Made by a program: the position numbers and the translations under genes
In this document: in pieces, positions 56,149 to 64,000 of the stretch
Layout: each line of letters begins with the position of its first letter
Numbering within the stretch: position 1 is the stretch's first letter
The notes under the pieces: generated by a model
Databases searched by the model: none
What the model was told of the DNA's origin: nothing
Seen by the model: the letters and a program-made list of their open reading frames with translations, nothing else
NCBI RefSeq assembly: GCF_003208175.1
Contig: NZ_QKMR01000002.1
Span: 1-64,000, forward strand
Reading direction: 5' to 3'
Length of the DNA: 64,000 nucleotides
Source of the DNA: Ruminiclostridium sufflavum DSM 19573
Lineage (GTDB): Bacteria; Bacillota; Clostridia; Acetivibrionales; DSM-1351

Positions 56149-56301
56149 TTACAGCAATAAAAAAACACACAACAAAAAGGACAACATATAATTGCCCTCT
56201 GCTATGTGTATAAAATAAATTTGTTTTTGTCCTTTAAGTAAACCTAATTCAGCACTTTGTGGACTAGGCGGTTCTGAATCAGAATCAGAAGAATCACTCA
56301 C
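56149..56301 (-). CDS. Asp/Glu/Pro-rich leader peptide overlapping a terminator
   Basis: A GTG-initiated frame of 50 codons lies between the CNNM promoter and the CNNM gene. It opens MSDSSDSDSEPPSPQSAE, continues LGLLKGQKQIYFIHIAEGNY and ends hydrophobic. Within it, on the same strand, AAAGGACAA (56236-56228) and TTGTCCTTT (56184-56176), with ACATA/TATGT inside, form a hairpin followed by a T-rich run ending in seven T. Acidic and proline-rich nascent chains destabilise ribosomes at low Mg2+ (known for E. coli MgtL). The start is AGG-distant and not strong. Confidence 0.5.
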   Translation of the reverse strand: MSDSSDSDSEPPSPQSAELGLLKGQKQIYFIHIAEGNYMLSFLLCVFLLL

Positions 56302-56330
56302 TGTAAGTACACCTATCCTTTCAAAAATAT

Positions 56331-56359
56331 AGTATAAAGTACCTTGAGATTTTTGTCAA
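56331..56359 (-). promoter_or_regulatory. Sigma-A promoter of the CNNM leader
   Basis: TTGACA (56359-56354) and TATACT (56336-56331) with a 17-base spacer on the minus strand. Confidence 0.8.
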
Positions 56360-56371
56360 GTTTTTCAAAAT

Positions 56372-56482
56372 CATTGCAATGCACTGGATTATAAAGGACA
56401 AGATTTTCAAAGATACGGCAATATTGCTGTCTCCTTTTCGGAGGGTAAAATACAGGTGAAACCAGACATAAAGGGGTTATAA
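56372..56482 (+). pseudogene. Possible C-terminal gene remnant
   Basis: An open frame ending at TAA 56480 reads ALDYKGQDFQRYGNIAVSFS followed by EGKIQVKPDIKGL. The composition looks like real protein, but there is no start; a stop lies at about 56345. It may be debris of a gene that ended beside the AraC gene. Confidence 0.25.
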
Positions 56483-56499
56483 TTATGAAGATTATTTTA

Positions 56500-57474
56500 C
56501 TATCTCACAGCAAACTCCTTCTTTTGTGAAGGGTCCTTAAAGCAGTTGAATTGCATACGTTTACGGTAAGCAGACGGAGAAATCCCCGTATGCTTTTTGA
56601 ACGAGGTTGAAAAACCGGTTGCTGTTTCAAAGCCTATTTTTGCGGAAATTTCTTCAACAGACAACCCCGTGTCCAAAAGCAAATGCACCGCGGAATCTGC
56701 TCTCTTTTCCAAAATGTATCCGGTTATATTTCTTCCGGTAAATCTCTTAAAAAGATTTTTCAATTTTGTCGAACTCATCTGAGATAGTTTTACAAGTGTT
56801 TCTTGACGAACCTCTTGCATATAATGCTCATCGATGTACTTTACAACAGTTAATATCCTTTCATAATCTGCTGCGTTTTTAGGGGAGCGGTTATTTCCCA
56901 TTCTGATAAGCATAGACATAAGCTCGTAGGATTTAGCAACATAAAAAAGTTCGGCCGCCATGCCATCCAAGCTGCATTGCCGTATTTCATATAATATCTT
57001 CACCATCTCGGATGGCCAGTTATGCTCACCACCCATGTTTTTAAGTATTTCTACGGGATTATCATTTAGCACCGAGAAGCAATCGACCAAATGTTTTCTA
57101 TAGAAGGCGGGAGAATAAATGACTTCGGTGTATGCAATCCGCATACCCTTTTTCATATTTGCAGTTATATCCCTGCCCTTTTCTTCCATAAAAGATACAA
57201 TTCTTCCGGGCGGCAGATGATTAAACTCATCAAGCCGCAATGCAATATATAGGGCATTGGGCGGCATGGCTAATTTGCAATCCTCACAAAAAACAAAATC
57301 GCAGTGAACTACCGACAGGTATTCCTCGTGGATATAGTACCACAAGTACCCTTTGGTTTTCTTTCCATTGCCTTCCAAATGGACACCGCAGGTCTGAGCC
57401 GCATATACTAATGGTGACATACCCATCTGTTCACCCATGTTCTTTAACATATCACTTAACATATTTAGTCCCAT
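56500..57474 (-). CDS. AraC-family transcriptional regulator
   Basis: The 324-residue protein has a variable N-terminal sensing region and a C-terminal double helix-turn-helix (about residues 215-312). The DNA-binding part shows KLSQMSSTKLKNLFKRFTG and the AraC signature GLSVEEISAKIGFETATGFS, then FKKHTGISPSAYRKRM. YbtA-type regulators of siderophore uptake share this layout. It is divergent from the ECF/ABC operon with 170 bases between, so it probably activates that operon. The ATG follows AGGTG. Confidence 0.85.
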   Translation of the reverse strand: MGLNMLSDMLKNMGEQMGMSPLVYAAQTCGVHLEGNGKKTKGYLWYYIHEEYLSVVHCDFVFCEDCKLAMPPNALYIALRLDEFNHLPPGRIVSFMEEKGRDITANMKKGMRIAYTEVIYSPAFYRKHLVDCFSVLNDNPVEILKNMGGEHNWPSEMVKILYEIRQCSLDGMAAELFYVAKSYELMSMLIRMGNNRSPKNAADYERILTVVKYIDEHYMQEVRQETLVKLSQMSSTKLKNLFKRFTGRNITGYILEKRADSAVHLLLDTGLSVEEISAKIGFETATGFSTSFKKHTGISPSAYRKRMQFNCFKDPSQKKEFAVR

Positions 57475-57560
57475 TATTCAACACCTTTTCAGATAGACAT
57501 TTTCCTTTTCGCAAAGGACATATTGCGTGTAAACCAATATACGAATGTCCCGTTTACGAG

Positions 57561-57591
57561 TATAATAACTTTTGGTTAGTTAACGCTAACC
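57561..57591 (+). promoter_or_regulatory. Divergent promoter region with iron-box-like palindrome
   Basis: A -10 TATAAT (57561-57566) lacks a good -35 (TATACG), as expected for an activated promoter. Directly downstream lies GGTTAGTTAACGCTAACC (57574-57591), an inverted repeat GGTTAG-N6-CTAACC whose half-sites equal those of DtxR/IdeR boxes (spacing differs). Confidence 0.5.
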
Positions 57592-57644
57592 TTTGCGTAA
57601 TTATATCATGATATCACACACAAATCAATCAAAGGGGGGATGTT

Positions 57645-58334
57645 TTGAGACTTGATGTTCGATGCAAAATTTTTCTTTTTATTATCATTAGTATCACCTC
57701 CTTTCTGGCAAAAGACATCCACTATGGAAGTGCTGTCTTTTTGATAGTTTGCTTGTTTATATTTTCTTTAGGACAGATGAAGATTGCTGCAAAATACATT
57801 ATAGCTTATCTGTTTGTTATCGCAGTGATTGAATTGAGCGCCTTTTTGCCTGCTTTATTAAGAAGCCTGATACTTATGACTACGTTATGTATACGGATGT
57901 TTATGCCGCTGATTCTTTACGCGAAAGCATTTGCGGCAACCACAACGGTAAGCGAACTGATTACCGGGCTGTATGCCATGCACCTTCCGAGAGCACTTGT
58001 GATTACATTTGCGGTGGCAATGCGTTTCTTCCCAACGGTAATAGAAGAAATAAGAAACATAAAGGATGCTATGCGGCTGCGGGGATTAGGATTTTCCTTT
58101 TTGAGTTTTCTCAGACATCCTGCTTTTTTGTTTGATGGATTTTTTACCCCATTGATTATGCGCTCTTCTACAATTTCAGAGGAATTATCAGCAGCCTCTA
58201 TTACGCGGGGGCTTGAAAATCCAAACCCTCGGACAGCATTTAATAAATTGAGGCTGACTTTTGCAGACGTCGCGATAACCTCAATATTTGCTGTTGCTTT
58301 ATGTATTGTTGTAGGAATCCGAAATTGTCTGTAA
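57645..58334 (+). CDS. ECF transporter T component (EcfT/CbiQ family)
   Basis: EcfT is the membrane coupling protein of an energy-coupling-factor importer. Five or six hydrophobic segments are predicted, and the two coupling-helix motifs are visible: DAMRLRGLGFSFLS and ELSAASITRGLEN. Length 229 residues. The start is TTG after AAAGGGGGG. Twelve bases separate it from the ATPase gene. Confidence 0.85.
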   Translation: MRLDVRCKIFLFIIISITSFLAKDIHYGSAVFLIVCLFIFSLGQMKIAAKYIIAYLFVIAVIELSAFLPALLRSLILMTTLCIRMFMPLILYAKAFAATTTVSELITGLYAMHLPRALVITFAVAMRFFPTVIEEIRNIKDAMRLRGLGFSFLSFLRHPAFLFDGFFTPLIMRSSTISEELSAASITRGLENPNPRTAFNKLRLTFADVAITSIFAVALCIVVGIRNCL

Positions 58335-58346
58335 AGGAGGTGCAGC

Positions 58347-59753
58347 ATGATTGAATTGAAAAATGTTTCGTTTGGCTATGATGGTGCGGGCTGCGGCAGC
58401 CTTAACAATATCACGATTGATATAAGGGCAGGAGAATGTGCGGTGCTGACGGGGAAATCCGGTTGCGGAAAGACAACGGTAACAAGACTTGTAAACAGAT
58501 TGATACCTGACTTTTATTCCGGAAAATTAAGCGGATTTGTAAGGATTGCCGGGCATGATACCTCAGACTGTGAGCCTCATACGCTTTCTCAGACCGTAGG
58601 ATCGGTTTTTCAAAATCCACGAACGCAGTTCTTTAACACCGATACGGACAGTGAACTGGTTTTCGGTATGGAAAACTGCGGCATTGAATATGAAGAAATG
58701 CACCGCAGGTATTGCGGCACCGTTAAAGCTTTAGGGCTATCTGCCCTATGCAGAAGAGATATATTTGCGCTTTCCGGCGGAGAAAAGCAGCGGATAGCGT
58801 TCGGAAGCATTCATGCGCTCTCTCCTGAGATTTATGTGTTGGACGAGCCATCCGCCAACTTAGATGCAGCAATGGTTGAGAAGCTAAGGGAGGTTCTTGT
58901 TACCCTGAAAAAACAGGGAAAAACTATTCTTATTGCAGAACACCGGCTGCACTATCTTAACGGAATTGCCGACCGCATTATTCGTATGGAAAACGGCGGT
59001 ATAACAAATGAGTGGACAGGTGATGAACTTTCGGCTATGTCAAACGATGTGCTTGCCGCTTATGGAATGCGTTCCTTTTCCGAATCACCGCTGGTTGTTT
59101 CAAAATCTGTGCAGGGTTGCTACGGTCCTGCACTCGAAGTAAACAATATCTCTGTTGCATACAAGGGTGCCGGTACGGTTTTATCCAATTTGAGCTTTTC
59201 GGTTGGCACTGGTGAAATCGTTGGAATTGTCGGTGCTAATGGATTTGGGAAAAGCACACTTGCAAGGACGATATGCGGACTGCACCGCGAAAAAAACGGA
59301 CAGATATTGTTTGACGGTAAACCGGTTAAGCCTGCGAAAAGGCATCGTTTTGCTTACCTTGTTATGCAAGATCCAAATTATCAGCTTTTTTGTGAAAGTG
59401 TAGATGCTGAATTGAAATTTAATGCGGCGAATGAAAAATGCGATGAGGCTGCCGTTAAAGGCCTATTACAAGCCTTAGATTTGGAAGGTGTTCGTGACCA
59501 TCATCCGCTTGCTTTGTCAGGAGGGCAAAAACAACGTCTTTGTATTGCGCTTGCGGCATTAAGCCCAGCAAAAATACTTATTTTTGATGAGCCGACAAGC
59601 GGATTGGACTATGCAAATATGATGAGTGTGGCAAGTATTCTCAAGTCGTTGTCTGCCGCAGGAAAAACCCTTTTGATTATAACCCACGACAATGAACTGA
59701 TTTCCAATGTGTGTACAAGAGCGATTAGGCTCTCAAATAATTCAAAATATTGA
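58347..59753 (+). CDS. ECF transporter ATPase, two fused ABC domains
   Basis: The 468-residue protein joins two ATP-binding domains. Domain 1 has Walker A GKSGCGKTT, signature ALSGGEKQR and Walker B VLDEPSANLD. Domain 2 has GANGFGKST, ALSGGQKQR and IFDEPTSGLD. It replaces the EcfA1/EcfA2 pair of other ECF systems. The gene lies between the T and S component genes, all apparently in one operon. Confidence 0.88.
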   Translation: MIELKNVSFGYDGAGCGSLNNITIDIRAGECAVLTGKSGCGKTTVTRLVNRLIPDFYSGKLSGFVRIAGHDTSDCEPHTLSQTVGSVFQNPRTQFFNTDTDSELVFGMENCGIEYEEMHRRYCGTVKALGLSALCRRDIFALSGGEKQRIAFGSIHALSPEIYVLDEPSANLDAAMVEKLREVLVTLKKQGKTILIAEHRLHYLNGIADRIIRMENGGITNEWTGDELSAMSNDVLAAYGMRSFSESPLVVSKSVQGCYGPALEVNNISVAYKGAGTVLSNLSFSVGTGEIVGIVGANGFGKSTLARTICGLHREKNGQILFDGKPVKPAKRHRFAYLVMQDPNYQLFCESVDAELKFNAANEKCDEAAVKGLLQALDLEGVRDHHPLALSGGQKQRLCIALAALSPAKILIFDEPTSGLDYANMMSVASILKSLSAAGKTLLIITHDNELISNVCTRAIRLSNNSKY

Positions 59754-59770
59754 AAGTGAGGAATCTACCA

Positions 59771-60376
59771 ATGAACAACAAGAAATTAAAGGCGCGAGAT
59801 TTTGTTACCACAGGCATTTTTTCAATACTGTTTATTATGATTTTCTTTGTATGCGTGATGTGTATGAGCTTTATCCCGTACACCCAGCCTTTTGGGCTGG
59901 CACTGACCGCGCTGGTTGCGGGGCCGGTATATATGATTATGCGGGCTAAGGTTGCAAAGCCGGGCGGCATCATGTTATTCGGTGCAGTATATGCTCTTGT
60001 AATGTTTGGAACAGGCGGCGGCTGGGCTATACCTGTGGCTGCTGTTGCAGGTGCAATTGCGGCGGAGCTGATATCCTGCGCCGGAAAATATCGTAACTTC
60101 AAACTTAATACAATTGGCTATGCCGTGATGATGGTTGCGGTTGCGGCGGGAAGCTACATACCGTTGCTGACAATGAAAGAATATTATCTCGAGCTTGCGG
60201 CAGGAAATGGTGTTGAAAATGACTTGATGACACAAATTGTGGAATTTATAAGTGTGCCGTATCTGGCGTGTGCTTTGGCGGCAACGGCAGTATGCGCTGT
60301 CCTTGGTGCCGTAATTGCAAAGGGCATGTTCAAAAAGCACTTCATCAAAGCAGGAATTATTAAAGAGGTGAACTAA
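59771..60376 (+). CDS. ECF transporter S component, MptD / Trep_Strep family
   Basis: S components bind the substrate in the membrane. This 201-residue protein (LKARDFVTTGIFSILFIMIF near the start, then FIPYTQPFGLALTALVAGPVYM) matches the MptD/Trep_Strep group. Its members sit next to fused ECF ATPases and siderophore-type ABC pairs; a related streptococcal system is linked to heme. The ATG at 59771 has GAGG upstream; a TTG at 59750 is in frame but overlaps the ecfA stop region. The substrate is not determined by sequence. Confidence 0.8.
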   Translation: MNNKKLKARDFVTTGIFSILFIMIFFVCVMCMSFIPYTQPFGLALTALVAGPVYMIMRAKVAKPGGIMLFGAVYALVMFGTGGGWAIPVAAVAGAIAAELISCAGKYRNFKLNTIGYAVMMVAVAAGSYIPLLTMKEYYLELAAGNGVENDLMTQIVEFISVPYLACALAATAVCAVLGAVIAKGMFKKHFIKAGIIKEVN

Positions 60377-62194
60377 ATGACTAAATCAAAATCACCGAAA
60401 AAGAAAGGCGGAATGGCTCGAATATTTGAACTTGCCGCCGAGCGGAAGGGACTGTTAACTCTTTCAGGAATACTGTCGGCTACTGCCGCCATTGCTTCTT
60501 TTGTTCCGTATATTGCAATATATCTGATGATTCGGGAAATCATCCTCGTTTATCCTTCCTTTGAATTATTAAATCGATCGGCTATGACACAATACGGGCT
60601 TTTAGCTTTGGCAGGAATAGCGGCAGATGTCCTGTGCTATTTGGCTTCCTCGGTCTGCGCTCATATCGTTGCGTTTGGAACACAATACGAATTGAAAAGC
60701 AATTTCACAAGTCATCTGGCCCGCATCCCCTTGGGCTATCATTTGAAATTCGGCAGCGGGCGGCTTCGCAAGGTTATAGACGAGGACATAGACAAAATAG
60801 AAAGCTTTCTTGCACATTCCTTTCCCGATATTGTTGCGTCTTTTACAGCACCGGTTATTATGCTGGTTTTGATGTTCGTATTTGACTGGCGTTTTGGATT
60901 GGCCGCACTATTGGCTGTAATCGTTGCATTCGCTATGCAGATGCTGACATTTGGTGCGGCAGGGCTCGACTTAATGACCTCTATGCAGAAATCCATGGCG
61001 GATATGACGGGTGCTTCGGTAGAGTATGTGAGGGGAATGCCTGTTCTGAAAGCTTTTGGCCGTACGGCAAGTTCGTTTCATCAGCTAAGGAACGCAATCA
61101 ATACGTACACTCAATTTATGCTGACCTATACATTGAAATGGGAAAATTACACGGCAGCTTTTCAAACTGTAGCCAATAATGCCTATCTCTTTATTTTGCC
61201 GGTCGGGATATTGATTGGGCGTAGCTCACAGGATTACCTTACCTTTGCCATGACATTTATCTTCTATCTGTTATTTGCTCCTTCAATGGCTTCGGTTTTG
61301 AATAAGCTGATGTATGTTGCTTCGTCAAGCATGAGAATATCCGGGGGCGTTGCAAATTTTGACAACATGATGTCTTTGCAGGAGTTGTCTGCAGACAGTG
61401 GCGGCGAGCTGCCTGAGACAAATGATGTCGTATTTGATTCAGTATCATTTTCATATGATGAAAATGGTGCAGCGGCACTGACAAAGGTAAGCTTTACTGC
61501 GAAAGCGGGAGAAGTAACGGCTATTGTAGGGCCTTCCGGCAGCGGCAAGAGTACCATTGCGCATTTAATTCCACGATTCTGGGATGTCAGTGACGGTGCG
61601 GTTTATCTCGGAGGGGTTAATATTCGAGCACTTAGTGAAGAAGAATTGATGAAACGGGTCAGTTTTGTTTTTCAAGACGTGTATTTGTTTGGACAAAGCA
61701 TTAAAGAAAACATTCGCATGGGCTCACCGGATGCAACGGACGAGGACGTTATAAAGGCTTCAAAAGCGGCGCAGTGCGACGATTTTGTTATGCGGTTACC
61801 CAAAGGCTATGAAACGGTTGTCGGTGAGGACGGCGTTCATCTATCCGGCGGCGAACGGCAACGCATAGCAATTGCCCGTGCCATTATTCAAAACGCACCT
61901 GTGTTGGTATTAGACGAGGCAACATCCTTTGCTGACCCTGAAAACGAGCGTCTTATTCAACAGGCGCTTTCAGAACTGATAAGGAATAAAACCGTTATTA
62001 TGATTGCTCACCGCTTGGGAACAGTACTCAATGCGAATAAAATCATCGTAATGGAAAATGGAATGGTTTCAGAATACGGCACTCATGACATACTAATGCA
62101 TAGAAATGGCTTGTATTATAAAATGTGGAAAAACTATACGGAAGCAATCCATTGGAGGCTTGGCGGTGGAGAGGAGATTACAGTAAATGGGTAA
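60377..62194 (+). CDS. ABC transporter, membrane + ATPase fusion (YbtP/IrtA-like)
   Basis: The 605-residue half-transporter has a six-helix exporter-fold membrane domain (about 20-330) and an ATPase domain: Walker A GPSGSGKST, LSGGERQRIAIARA, Walker B VLVLDEATSFADPENE. In YbtPQ- and IrtAB-like pairs such exporter-fold proteins import ferric siderophores. It overlaps the next gene by eight bases, indicating a heterodimer made in equal amounts. Confidence 0.85.
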   Translation: MTKSKSPKKKGGMARIFELAAERKGLLTLSGILSATAAIASFVPYIAIYLMIREIILVYPSFELLNRSAMTQYGLLALAGIAADVLCYLASSVCAHIVAFGTQYELKSNFTSHLARIPLGYHLKFGSGRLRKVIDEDIDKIESFLAHSFPDIVASFTAPVIMLVLMFVFDWRFGLAALLAVIVAFAMQMLTFGAAGLDLMTSMQKSMADMTGASVEYVRGMPVLKAFGRTASSFHQLRNAINTYTQFMLTYTLKWENYTAAFQTVANNAYLFILPVGILIGRSSQDYLTFAMTFIFYLLFAPSMASVLNKLMYVASSSMRISGGVANFDNMMSLQELSADSGGELPETNDVVFDSVSFSYDENGAAALTKVSFTAKAGEVTAIVGPSGSGKSTIAHLIPRFWDVSDGAVYLGGVNIRALSEEELMKRVSFVFQDVYLFGQSIKENIRMGSPDATDEDVIKASKAAQCDDFVMRLPKGYETVVGEDGVHLSGGERQRIAIARAIIQNAPVLVLDEATSFADPENERLIQQALSELIRNKTVIMIAHRLGTVLNANKIIVMENGMVSEYGTHDILMHRNGLYYKMWKNYTEAIHWRLGGGEEITVNG

Positions 62195-63929
62195 ATTTAA
62201 AAATATATTAATGCTTGATGAGAAAGGTGAAAAAGGACTTCGCCGCGCCATTATTGCCTGCACGATAACCAGCCTGTCCCTGATGATTCCATTTTTTCTT
62301 ACCATACAGGCTTTTATAGAAATTCTGAAGCCTTTGGAGGGAGGAGAAATTTCTTGGAGTAAAATGTGGCTGATTTTCAGCATGGGTTTTGGGGCCTTTG
62401 TTGTTATATTTCTTTTCTCAAAAAGGGAATACAAAAGCACATATGTGAATGCATACGGGCAATCTGAAGCCACGAGGCTTCAGATTGCAGATTATATGCG
62501 TAAGCTGCCCATGAGCTTCTTTAACGCAAAGGATTTATCTGAGTTGTCCTCAAACATCATGTCCGATTGCTCCAATATTGAACAGATGCTGAGCAGTGCC
62601 ATCCCTCAACTGGCTGCAAATATAATATCCTCCGCATTGGTGTGCCTTCTTCTGATGTTTTTTGATTGGCGAATGGCGCTTGCGGTTTTCATTTCGCTGC
62701 CTGTGGCGGCGCTGATATTTTGGCTTAGCCGCAAACTTCAAAGCAAAATGTTCGCAGGTCATGTTCAAGCGAAGCTAAGCGCTATAAAGCAGTCGCAGGA
62801 ATATCTGGATGGTATCAAGGTTATTCGCTCCTGCGGCTTGGGCGGGAGCAAGTTTAAAAAGCTTGATGATGCTTTTCTGGATTTGAAAAGAATTTCTTTG
62901 CAGGTAGAGTTGGTATCCGGAGTCGCAATGTCCGTGTCGTCTATTGTCCTTCGCGCCGGTGTGGGAATAGTGGCCTTTGTCGGCGTCAACCTGCTTTCAG
63001 GCGGTGTGATTGGCTTTATTCCGTTGTTAATGTTTTTGCTGATAGCAACGAGGGTTTATGCGCCAATTTTAACGGTTTTAACACTCCTGCCGGACATGTT
63101 GTATTTGCAGATTTCCACACAGCGGCTTCGCACATTGATGGGTTCTGCACCTATGGAAGGAAGCAGAGAAAAGCCTGTTGAGAATTACGAGATTGAACTC
63201 CGCAAGGTTTCCTTTGCTTACAACGACAGAAATGTTCTGACCAATGTGAGCATGATTGCTCGCGAAGGACAGGTAACCGCACTTGTTGGCCCTTCGGGAA
63301 GCGGTAAAAGTACCATAGCCAGACTTGCGGCGCGGTTTTGGGATGCACAATGCGGAGAGATTCTGGTCGGCGGCATCAATATTAAGGAAGTTGACCCCGA
63401 GCACTTGATGAAGCACATCTCTTTTGTTTTTCAGGAGGTCACACTTTTTAACGACACCATTGCTGAAAATATCCGCCTTGGCAAGCCCGCTGCCAGCGAT
63501 GAGGAAGTTAAAAAGGCGGCAAGGCTGGCCTGCTGTGATGAATTTATTGAGAAGCTGCCAGATGCATATCAAACCGTATTGGGAGAAAACGGCACCACCA
63601 TATCCGGCGGTGAACGGCAACGAATATCAATTGCACGAGCGTTGTTAAAAGATGCACCCATCATACTTTTGGACGAAGCCACTTCTTCTCTTGACCCTGA
63701 AAATGAAGTGCTGGTACAAAAAGCTCTTGGACGCTTAATTAAAGGGCGCACTGTGCTTGTTATAGCACATCGTTTGCGAACAGTTTCCGATGCGGACAAG
63801 ATTGTCGTTTTAAGCGGAGGAGAAATAATCGAGCAAGGCACACATCATCATTTGCTAGACAGCTGCAGCCTATATAAAAGACTGTGGGATTTGCAGCAGG
63901 AAAGTGGGGCGTGGAGTGTTTCCCCCTAG
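62187..63929 (+). CDS. ABC transporter, membrane + ATPase fusion (YbtQ/IrtB-like)
   Basis: This is the second half-transporter, 580 residues, with the same layout. The membrane domain is at about 20-310, Walker A is GPSGSGKSTIARL, the signature ISGGERQRISIARA and Walker B ILLDEATSSLDPENE. It lies last in the operon. Its stop (TAG 63927-63929) is shared with the end of an opposing partial frame. Partner and function as for the preceding gene. Confidence 0.85.
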   Translation: MGKFKNILMLDEKGEKGLRRAIIACTITSLSLMIPFFLTIQAFIEILKPLEGGEISWSKMWLIFSMGFGAFVVIFLFSKREYKSTYVNAYGQSEATRLQIADYMRKLPMSFFNAKDLSELSSNIMSDCSNIEQMLSSAIPQLAANIISSALVCLLLMFFDWRMALAVFISLPVAALIFWLSRKLQSKMFAGHVQAKLSAIKQSQEYLDGIKVIRSCGLGGSKFKKLDDAFLDLKRISLQVELVSGVAMSVSSIVLRAGVGIVAFVGVNLLSGGVIGFIPLLMFLLIATRVYAPILTVLTLLPDMLYLQISTQRLRTLMGSAPMEGSREKPVENYEIELRKVSFAYNDRNVLTNVSMIAREGQVTALVGPSGSGKSTIARLAARFWDAQCGEILVGGINIKEVDPEHLMKHISFVFQEVTLFNDTIAENIRLGKPAASDEEVKKAARLACCDEFIEKLPDAYQTVLGENGTTISGGERQRISIARALLKDAPIILLDEATSSLDPENEVLVQKALGRLIKGRTVLVIAHRLRTVSDADKIVVLSGGEIIEQGTHHHLLDSCSLYKRLWDLQQESGAWSVSP

Positions 63930-64000
63930 AAAAAGGACCTGACCCCAGACAGATTAGGCTGGATGCCTTCGGTCAATTTAGCTAGGATTTCTTCTTTGTT
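63926..64000 (-). CDS. Partial frame entering from the right edge
   Basis: The last 24 codons of a minus-strand frame (AKLTEGIQPNLSGVRSFF at its end) stop in the CTAG at 63926-63929, convergent with the ABC gene. The nearby GGACCTGACCCC is reminiscent of IS or REP-transposase ends, but the identity cannot be decided from this fragment. Confidence 0.3.
   Translation of the reverse strand, partial: NKEEILAKLTEGIQPNLSGVRSFF

Noticed and set aside
63930-64000. Insertion sequence end at the right edge
   Set aside because: GGACCTGACCCC is suggestive, but no inverted partner or transposase domain is inside the window.

Overview
The window is low-GC Firmicute DNA from an anaerobic, spore-forming clostridium. 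The evidence is spoIVA behind gpsA, a pta-ackA acetate module, S-layer-homology proteins, a T-box leader and a Clostridium-type cysteine-rich RiPP cluster. The style (cohesin-like, RCC1, RHS and PKD exported giants) fits the Ruminiclostridium / Clostridium cellulolyticum group. That placement is inference, because no rRNA is present.

Layout. 0-3.5 kb is a decayed mobile margin: a membrane protein, a methyltransferase whose end lies in a repeat, and a serine recombinase lacking its catalytic domain. 3.9-12 kb is a forward run of four exported proteins (copper-amine-oxidase-type stalk domain, SLH, PKD, and a 1336-residue protein). 12.2-18.8 kb is on the minus strand: ApgM, then GlnRS and GluRS behind a T-box leader whose specifier reads GAA, then a membrane-fused spermidine-synthase-like protein. 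19.7-28.4 kb is core: pta-ackA, yceD-rpmF, der, plsY, gpsA and a C-terminally short spoIVA, with a DUF512 gene reduced to a remnant just before der. 28.7-30.1 kb is a DUF234-type ATPase.

30.6-35.7 kb is a RiPP locus of the CLI_3235/CcpM type: a 53-residue precursor with five Cys, a radical SAM/SPASM maturase, a TIGR04066-like protein and an ACP-related protein. It is flanked by an ABC transporter with a large internal deletion and by the two ends of an S8 protease gene. The modification enzymes look intact while export and proteolysis look lost.

36.2-49.9 kb encodes a 2229-residue subtilisin with 28 RCC1 units (two tandem 14-unit blocks), a coupled small exported protein, a 1867-residue RHS protein with a swapped C-terminal tip, and a small zinc-ribbon membrane protein as possible immunity gene. 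50.3-51.5 kb is a broken SLH protein. 51.7-56.4 kb holds an OFA transporter, small proteins and a CNNM/CorC-type metal transporter. The CNNM leader encodes an Asp/Glu/Pro-rich peptide that overlaps a terminator hairpin, a candidate Mg2+-sensing attenuator. 56.5-63.9 kb is a metal- or metallophore-type uptake locus: AraC regulator, ECF T, fused A and S components, and two half-size ABC transporters, with a GGTTAG-N6-CTAACC operator between the divergent promoters.

Two window-wide themes stand out. First, a dispersed intergenic repeat (ends resembling AGTCAATTACTATCGGCT and its complement) occurs about eleven times. Second, genes damaged by internal deletions recur (recombinase, DUF512, ABC, S8, SLH, probably spoIVA). 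No tRNA, rRNA, CRISPR array or complete insertion sequence was seen.
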